NCBI GenBank assembly: GCA_020632915.1
Contig: JACKEP010000019.1
Span: forward strand, 54,485 to 118,484
Length of the DNA stretch: 64,000 nt
Reading direction: 5' to 3'
From: Alphaproteobacteria bacterium
GTDB lineage: Bacteria; Myxococcota_A; UBA796; GCA-2862545
Positions 60,501 through 64,000 of this stretch are shown here, one piece after another (within the stretch, counting starts at the first letter, position 1; each line of letters begins with the position of its first letter). The translations under genes and the position numbers were made by a program. The notes below the pieces were generated by a model. The model saw only the letters and a list, made by a program, of their open reading frames with translations. It did no database searches and was not told the origin of the DNA.

Positions 60501-62076
60501 GGCTCACCGCGCGGTCGTTGACCAGGTAGACGGCGTAGCTGGTGTTGCGGTGCAGGATGCTGCGACGCGCGTCGAACGTGCCGCTGTTGGTGGCGTACAG
60601 CGCGTAGCGGTTGCCGGTGAGCTCGCTGTCGGACAGGTCGATCTCGCCCGCGCTGACCCGCAGGCCGGCCGTGCCGCAGTCGGCGACGTACAGGTGGTCC
60701 ATCGGCGTGGCCAGCGTGGCCTCGTAGTGCACGCCGTAGATCGCATCGAGGATGACGGCGTGGGAGATCACGCCCGCCGCCGCGCTGGGCAGCAGGCGGA
60801 TGCCGTACCAGCTGCTGCTGGCCGTCGACGAGCTCCGGAACGTGGCCTCGTGGCCCTCGGTGCCCTGCACGGTCAGGCCGCCGGCGACGCGCAGCTCCAC
60901 CCGGTTGAGGTCGTCGTAGGCCTTGGACGCGTCGGTCGTGGCGAACACCAGCTCGGCGTCGGCCGGGACGGTGAGCCGCACGCCGGGCGGCACCGTGAGG
61001 TCGCCCACGATGTTCGACACGCCGGTGGGCATCGTGGTGTCGGTCCACAGCGTGCCCTGCCAGGTGGTGGTGGCCACGCCGTCGTAGGGTCGGGCGCCGA
61101 GGTCGCCGTTGCTGGCGTCGCCGAAGCGGGCGGGGCTGCGGGAGGTGAGGCGGTAGTCGCCCGCGGCGCGGTTCACGAACAGCGGATCGGCGACGAGGTT
61201 GGGCGTGGAGAACGTGACCGTGCCCTGGGTCTCGTCGTTGGTGTTGAGCGTGACGCCGTTCTCCCACACCAGGCTGCGCGACAGCGTGAACACGCCGTAG
61301 CGGTAGTCGTAGACGCCGCCGTTGGTGTTGTGGGTGATGATCGAGGCGGTGATCGCGACGTTGATGTTGCCGGTGCTCCCGTTGTTTGCGTAGATCCCGA
61401 GGTTGGCGTTGTCGGCGATGGTGCAGTGGTCGAGCGTGTGGGACGTGGCGCTGCTGTTGGTGAGGTTCAGGCCGTAGCTGCTGTTGTGGTGGATCAGGCA
61501 GTCGGTCAGGGCGAGCGTGCCGTCCGACGTCGTCTGGGCGCCGTAGCGGCCCGCCGTGGCCACGTACCCGGTCAACGTGGCGCGCCCGTGGGTCTGGATC
61601 ACGCCGGCGGTCCCCGTCGTCCGCACCGTCACGTCCGTGCCGGTCCAGTCCTCGCCCCCACGCACGCCGTAGGTGCCGTGCGCCATCTCCACGTGGTGGA
61701 GTTCGACCGAGCTGGCGCCCGTCGCGACGACGAGGCCGTACCAGGAGGAGGCGGTCGCGCTGACCCCCTCGAAGGTGACGGGCTCCGCCTCGGTGCCGTC
61801 CACCTGGAGCGCACCGGCGATCGTGAGCTCGACGCGGTTCGTGTCGACACCGGCAGCCGAGGCGTCCGAGCTCGCGAAGCGCACCACGACACCGGCCTCG
61901 ATGGTGAGCGTGGCGCCCGCCTGCACGGTGGCGTCGCCGTTGACCGTGTAGGGTGAGCCGGCGAGGGTCCACGTCTGGTTGCCGAGGTTGCCGCCCGCGA
62001 TGGTGGTGGCGGCGGACGCGGGCGCGGCGGCAGCGAGACCGCCGACCACGAGGACAGGAAGAAGCATCGGACGCAT
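54538..62076 (-). CDS. Giant surface protein: parallel beta-helix repeats, ten Calx-beta-like domains, MYXO-CTERM tail
   Basis: 2,512 residues. A signal peptide (LLPVLVVGGLAAAAPASA|AT) is followed by about 1,250 residues of beta-helix made of four long repeats of about 313 residues, each with GTLWTDTT-like, NRVELRVAG-like, VDxxLLHHNSSYAVYLxND, NYGIYGNNGSTGNI and NGGVYDYRY segments. About residues 1290-2420 hold ten repeats of about 113 residues of the pattern VTEAGxTxTFxVxLxSxPTADV, SSDPSEGxVSP, WxQPxTVTVTGVDD and TTDDD, resembling Calx-beta domains. An Asp/Thr linker (DTDTDGDTDDTDDSD and so on) leads to GCACDPRGGAPTAWW, a membrane helix and VRRRRCR, a MYXO-CTERM-type sorting tail. Likely processed by a myxosortase and anchored at the cell surface. 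Adhesion or polysaccharide binding is inferred. Confidence 0.9.
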   Translation of the reverse strand: MRPMLLPVLVVGGLAAAAPASAATTIAGGNLGNQTWTLAGSPYTVNGDATVQAGATLTIEAGVVVRFASSDASAAGVDTNRVELTIAGALQVDGTEAEPVTFEGVSATASSWYGLVVATGASSVELHHVEMAHGTYGVRGGEDWTGTDVTVRTTGTAGVIQTHGRATLTGYVATAGRYGAQTTSDGTLALTDCLIHHNSSYGLNLTNSSATSHTLDHCTIADNANLGIYANNGSTGNINVAITASIITHNTNGGVYDYRYGVFTLSRSLVWENGVTLNTNDETQGTVTFSTPNLVADPLFVNRAAGDYRLTSRSPARFGDASNGDLGARPYDGVATTTWQGTLWTDTTMPTGVSNIVGDLTVPPGVRLTVPADAELVFATTDASKAYDDLNRVELRVAGGLTVQGTEGHEATFRSSSTASSSWYGIRLLPSAAAGVISHAVILDAIYGVHYEATLATPMDHLYVADCGTAGLRVSAGEIDLSDSELTGNRYALYATNSGTFDARRSILHRNTSYAVYLVNDRAVSHTVDRLTIADNANYGIYGNNGSTGNIALAVRNSIVTGNTNGGIYDYRYLVVTASNTNVWENGVSLNTNDEVQGTVTFSTPNLAVNPEYVNAAQADYALLDRSPARFAASDGGDIGAVPYDGVLSTQWHGTLWTDTTLPAGITNITGDLTVAPGVTLTAMPGADLVFASTDATKAHEDLNKIELRVEGTLWLLGLSHANPVTLRHTAGTASGWYGIHLLPSASGGLLDFAHIEDAIYGVRYDANAANTLDDLRITNAGTAGVRVSAGEAPISDLEVTDSRYGIYTVQGGTVDVDRCLLHHNSSYAVYLANDRAVSQSFDHCTIANNANYGLYANNGSTGNINVAVVDSLVTQNTNGGVYDYRYGVFTLTRTSVWENGVSLNTNDEAQGTVTFATPNLVANPLYVDAAHGDYALTSRSPQRFGGAGRSDMGAVPYAGVVSPGMSGTLWGDTTFAAGVTTIDGDLTVPGGITLTVSPGATLRFASSDSAKGFDDLNKVELRVFGSLAADATPALPATFAGVSTADGSWDGIHFMSGAGGTLRNLQVFDAVVGLEYDDSTPALDGALISGSSTSAVRINAGTVALDRLRAVDNRRAVYTTGAGVVHLSNALITSNTTDGVYFANDRATSHTVVNCTIDGNGAYGLYGNNGSTGNISVSVVNTAISNHTSYGVYDYRYAVYTLDHCNLWGNATATGGTVTNTSGLATNPQYLSASDFHLAASSPLVDAGRSSGAPSVDVDGRPRPVDGDGVGGAAYDIGAYEFQNVFPGISLTPNAADLDESGEQQVVDVVLDTAPLAGVTLAITSNDTSEATVTPSSLSFDSGNWDHPQSITITSVDDPDDDGDRAVQIRLDPSGSADLDYRNVATAVVATTVRDDDATRIVVTPSTGLVTTEAGATQVVSVSLDARPTASVRLDLSSSDTSEGTVFPPVMTFSTTDWNQPKTVTLTGVDDGVTDGDVVWQLRLDPGLSSAPAYAALPIKLVDVTNRDDDTVVPEVIVTGGSLVTTEAGGTATFSVVLGGLPTDDVHIALASSDPDEATVSTPSLDFTPQTYHQPITVTVTGVNDDVDDGDQAFEITLGPITSNDTGYAALVLGDTVAGVNTDDDTAGFLVSKAAVGTDETGLVDTFTVRLTSAPTATVSLAVASTDTDEATTSVASLSWDATSWTTARPVTVTGVDDDLVDGTVSYQITLGPVTSGDALYAALDPADLVGENVDDDVADLDLSTDALTTSETGTTATLSVALTAEPAGEVTVDVDLDDPSEGTAAPLQLTFLPGDWDEPQDVVVTGLDDSLVDGDVTYGLTLTVSSTADAAFDALADTVVPVTNTDDDGAGLVLSRRALTTSETGTTASFTVALSARPTGDVVVDLTGVDPTEGSVAPLQLTFGTGTWDQGQDVVVTGVDDSLLDGDVTYTLTLATSSAADATFDAVADTTVSVTNVDDDRAAFVVDPTAGVVVSETGTTATISVTLTSAPSADVTVDVRSSDPSEGSVSPAQLVFAVATWSQPRTITVTGVDDSLADGPVDYTVILDPAQSADATWNGVDPADVAVRTTDDEGGPALVLSVTTATVTEAGGTATVSLSLATQPTADVVVTLAGSDPSEGTISPTTVTITPAQWSQPHTVTITGVDDSLVDGDVAWTVDVTAIASADAAYDGLHLTQPARVTVTTTDDDAPGLLLSRTSGLVVTEAGSTDTFTVALRSRPSADVQLTFGASDPSEGSVSPITVSIAPATWDQPRTVTVTGVDDAVDDGDVAWQVTLDGVASADTAYDGLHLIQPASVGVTTTDDDTAGVLLSRTSGLVVTEAGSADTFTVVLTSQPTATVNLGLESSDLSEGLVSPTALDFDSTTWSTPRTVTVTGRDDAIVDGDVAWVVRTLAITSLDGRYAGLDADDVAVTTLDDDSVIPVDTDTDGDTDDTDDSDAVVDTDDTDDSDTVVDTDDTDGPAETDTDTDTGDPDEGKDTGCACDPRGGAPTAWWVVVMAGVMGVRRRRCR
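54890..58230 (-). repeat. Ten tandem Calx-beta-like coding repeats
   Basis: The DNA encoding the ten Calx-beta-like domains repeats about every 336-352 bp; the block coding for TGVDDSLVDGDV recurs near 54909, 55261, 55609, 55945, 56288, 56624, 56968, 57300, 57640 and 57981. Neighbouring units are often very similar at DNA level, a substrate for recombination. Confidence 0.75.
58487..61310 (-). repeat. Four long beta-helix coding repeats
   Basis: The decamer CGGTAGTCGT within the DYRY-coding block occurs at 58487, 59420, 60362 and 61301, giving periods of 933, 942 and 939 bp (311, 314 and 313 codons). Long flanking stretches are nearly identical between the copies. Confidence 0.75.
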
Positions 62077-62172
62077 GGGACGAATCCGGGAAGGCTGGAC
62101 GCGGGCCGCCGGAGTCTAGCAGCCGGCGCGTCCGACGTCCCCTTCGCGGTGCAGCCTGCCCGCGAACGACCG

Positions 62173-63936
62173 TCAGCCCACGTGCGCGTAGGGTCTGCGA
62201 CGCCCCGCGCGGCTGCCGCGCACGTGCTCGGCGAGCATGGCGCGCACCTCGTCGACGGTGACGGGCTTGACCATCACGTCGTCCATGCCCACGTCGAAGC
62301 AGCGCTGGCGGCGCTCGGGTGTGGCGTCGCCGGTGAGCCCCACGATGGCACCGCCGTAGCCGGCGTCCCGCAGCCGGGCGGTGGCCGACAGGCCGTCCTC
62401 GATGGGCATCTCGACGTCCATGATCACCAGGTCGAAGTCGCCGACGATCGCCTTGTCGAAGGCCTCGCGGCCGTCCGCGGCCTCGTCGAAGCTGGCGCCG
62501 CAGGAGTGCAGCATCGCGGTGGCGACCTTGCGGTTGAGGAGCTGGTCGTCCACGACGAGGGCGTGCGGCGCCATGTCTTCGGTGACGCTGTCCTCGGGAC
62601 GCACGGCCGAGCCGCGACCTCCGCCCGACGGCAGCGGCACCGGCACGCACGGCACCTCCAGCAGCATCGTCGTGCCCGACGACGTGTCCTCGACGGTGAG
62701 CGTGCCGCCCATGAGCGTGGCGAGCGTGCGGCAGAGCGACAGGCCCAGGCCGCTGCCGTTGACGGCCACGTCGCGGGCGAGGCGTCCGAAGGGCTGGAAG
62801 ATCGCGTCGCGCTGTTCCTCGGGGATGCCGGGTCCGGTGTCGCGCACGCGCAGCTGGAGCACGGCGCCGGCGACGGCCACCGAGACCTCCACGCGGCCGT
62901 GCACCGTGTACTTCACGGCGTTGTCGACCAGGTTGGTGACCACCTGGCGGAAGCGCTTCTCGTCCCCCAGCACACCGTCGGGCACCCCCGGCCCGAGGTG
63001 GGCGGTCAAGCGCAGGCCCTTGGTGCGCGCGGAGTTCTCGAACAGCGAGGTCACGTCGCGCACCACGCGCGCGACGGGGACCGGGCCCACCGACATCGTC
63101 AGCGACCCCGCGTCGGCGCGGCACTGGTCCAGCAGCTCGTCGACGAGGCCCCGCAGGGCGGACGCGGCGTCGTGGACGACGTCGAGGTCCGCACGCACGC
63201 GCACTGGCAGCGGTCGCTCGCGCAGCACGGACAGCATGCCCAGCACGCCGTTGAGCGGGGTCCGCAGCTCGTGGCTGACGCGGGCGAGCAGCGCGGACTT
63301 GGAGCGATCGGCCTCGCGGGCGGTCTCCACGGCCTGGGCGGCCTCGCCGACGGCGCGGTCGCGCGCGACGAGGAGCGCCTCGATCGAGTCGCCGTGGCGC
63401 AGGAGCATCACCAGCAGGAACTGTCCCGCCATCACGATGCCGCAGGCCACCATGCCCACGACGATGCTGCCGGTGGACGCGGTGGCGACCTCGTCGATGT
63501 CGCGGTTGGCCTCGGCGAGCAGGTTGACCACGAGCGGCGTGATCGCTTCGGCGTGACCGGACGCCACCCGGTCGGCCACCCCGTTGAAGGCGGGAGCCAG
63601 CGACGGTCGTTCCGCGCGGACGCGGAGCTCGAGCTGCTGGACGCCGTCGGTGGCGCCGTCGACGTCGCCGACGTGCAGTCGTTCCTGCAGCGCGAGGGCC
63701 TCGATCGCCCAGGCGTTGACGTCATGGGTGGCGTCGGTCGCCGTGCCGATGCGCATTCCGAACATCACGCCGAGCACGAGGGTGAGGACGGCGAGCGGGA
63801 TCAGCGCGAAGCTGCGGAGGCGCCACGAGCCACGGGCGGGCACCTCGGCGGCCGGTGGCCCGCCGGACGCCGTCCCGTGGTCGGTGAGGGCCACCTCGGT
63901 GGGCGGATCCTCTCCCTCGTGGAACGCGCCGATCAT
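62173..63936 (-). CDS. Hybrid sensor histidine kinase with C-terminal receiver
   Basis: 587 residues, ATG at 63936. Helix 1 (about 43-62, FALIPLAVLTLVLGVMFGM) and helix 2 (about 156-179, GSIVVGMVACGIVMAGQFLL) flank a helical periplasmic sensor of about 95 residues. A coiled segment leads to His222 in LLARVSHELRTPLNG, then the ATPase motifs VVTNLVDNAVKYT, VRDTGPGIPEEQ, FQPFGRL and GSGLGLSLCRTLATLMGG. The C-terminal receiver (from about 460) has ALVVDDQLLNRKV, phospho-acceptor Asp in LVIMDVEMPIEDG, GLTGDATPE and VMVKPV. This is a phosphorelay kinase; no HPt or output gene is visible downstream. Its start overlaps the preceding stop (ATGA). It lies 96 bp upstream of the giant surface protein gene on the same strand. 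Confidence 0.93.
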   Translation of the reverse strand: MIGAFHEGEDPPTEVALTDHGTASGGPPAAEVPARGSWRLRSFALIPLAVLTLVLGVMFGMRIGTATDATHDVNAWAIEALALQERLHVGDVDGATDGVQQLELRVRAERPSLAPAFNGVADRVASGHAEAITPLVVNLLAEANRDIDEVATASTGSIVVGMVACGIVMAGQFLLVMLLRHGDSIEALLVARDRAVGEAAQAVETAREADRSKSALLARVSHELRTPLNGVLGMLSVLRERPLPVRVRADLDVVHDAASALRGLVDELLDQCRADAGSLTMSVGPVPVARVVRDVTSLFENSARTKGLRLTAHLGPGVPDGVLGDEKRFRQVVTNLVDNAVKYTVHGRVEVSVAVAGAVLQLRVRDTGPGIPEEQRDAIFQPFGRLARDVAVNGSGLGLSLCRTLATLMGGTLTVEDTSSGTTMLLEVPCVPVPLPSGGGRGSAVRPEDSVTEDMAPHALVVDDQLLNRKVATAMLHSCGASFDEAADGREAFDKAIVGDFDLVIMDVEMPIEDGLSATARLRDAGYGGAIVGLTGDATPERRQRCFDVGMDDVMVKPVTVDEVRAMLAEHVRGSRAGRRRPYAHVG

Positions 63937-64000
63937 GCCGCGTGCTCATCCGAGTCGGACGTGTCGGCCTGTGCGGGGACACCCGCGTCGGGGTGCTGAC
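63933..64000 (-). CDS. C-terminal end of a gene cut by the right edge
   Basis: On the minus strand a frame enters from the window edge and ends with TGA at 63933-63935, overlapping the kinase ATG as ATGA. It encodes at least QHPDAGVPAQADTSDSDEHA followed by A, an acidic tail without bias artefacts such as Arg runs. The overlap geometry suggests a co-transcribed upstream gene. Nothing can be said on its function. Confidence 0.5.
   Translation of the reverse strand, partial: QHPDAGVPAQADTSDSDEHAA

Noticed and set aside
53917..61956. An uninterrupted 8-kb plus-strand open frame opposite the giant surface protein
   Set aside because: It is the antisense of a repetitive, high-GC gene, reads as Val/Gly/Arg/Asp-biased sequence without domains, and its first part runs through the real zinc-ribbon gene in another frame.
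1..64000. tRNA, rRNA, insertion sequences, integrases, attachment sites or phage genes
   Set aside because: I saw no rRNA-like segment, no transposase or integrase motif and no tRNA cloverleaf. A short tRNA could be missed by eye; a covariance-model search would settle it.

Overview
This is chromosomal DNA of very high G+C content (about 70% or more by eye) from a Gram-negative bacterium with a complex cell envelope. A myxobacterium-like organism (Myxococcota) fits best. The 2,512-residue protein at 54538-62076 ends in an acidic Asp/Thr linker, a Cys-x-Cys, one membrane helix and an Arg-rich tail, which is the MYXO-CTERM layout. A large lipoprotein carries MopE-type Cys/Asp repeats, and Asp-Thr linkers also occur in another lipoprotein. 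I found no rRNA, tRNA, insertion sequence, integrase, phage gene or CRISPR array. The window reads as ordinary chromosome rich in exported proteins, not as a mobile island.

Left part (1-26 kb). Two exported proteins on the minus strand are followed by a tightly coupled five-gene plus-strand operon at 6080-13573: response regulator, sensor kinase, TolC-type outer membrane lipoprotein, periplasmic adaptor lipoprotein and RND pump. All its junctions overlap or abut, so it looks like a self-regulated tripartite efflux system of the CusCBA/CzcCBA type. Next come a DUF218 lipoprotein, an intergenic region with hexamer arrays and a perfect hairpin, a D-aminoacylase-like amidohydrolase, several membrane or lipoprotein hypotheticals, a flavin-dependent halogenase-like enzyme, an SGNH-fold protein, an alkyl-DHAP synthase-like FAD enzyme and an HExxH protein.

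Middle part (26-42.8 kb). A gene-poor stretch holds ten TGCA tetramers in about 230 bp and an overlooked 47-residue membrane peptide gene. Small genes follow (a conserved GWWGIPWG protein, two GNAT acetyltransferases, secreted proteins), then a 1,214-residue lipoprotein combining EGF-like, FN3-like and two ALK-like glycine-rich domains. A minus-strand cluster encodes an RND/MMPL-type transporter, a LolA-like periplasmic protein and a large outer membrane barrel, plausibly an envelope lipid-transport route. A lipoprotein, an NfeD-like membrane protein and chorismate synthase (aroC) form the next operon.

Right part (42.8-64 kb). This holds a PA0069-type radical SAM protein with a LexA-box-like palindrome over its start, phosphatidylserine decarboxylase, a Pro-rich membrane protein with a degenerate hydrolase domain, mutS2, ferredoxin-NADP reductase, a degenerate Nudix protein, an epimerase/acyltransferase pair, two paralogous zinc-ribbon membrane proteins overlapping by ATGA, the giant beta-helix/Calx-beta surface protein, and a hybrid histidine kinase.

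Several genes concern envelope lipids (Psd, PlsC-like acyltransferase, AGPS-like enzyme, RND-LolA-barrel cluster) or cell-surface display (five large exported or lipid-anchored proteins). Long open frames lying antisense to these genes are by-products of the high G+C content and were not annotated.
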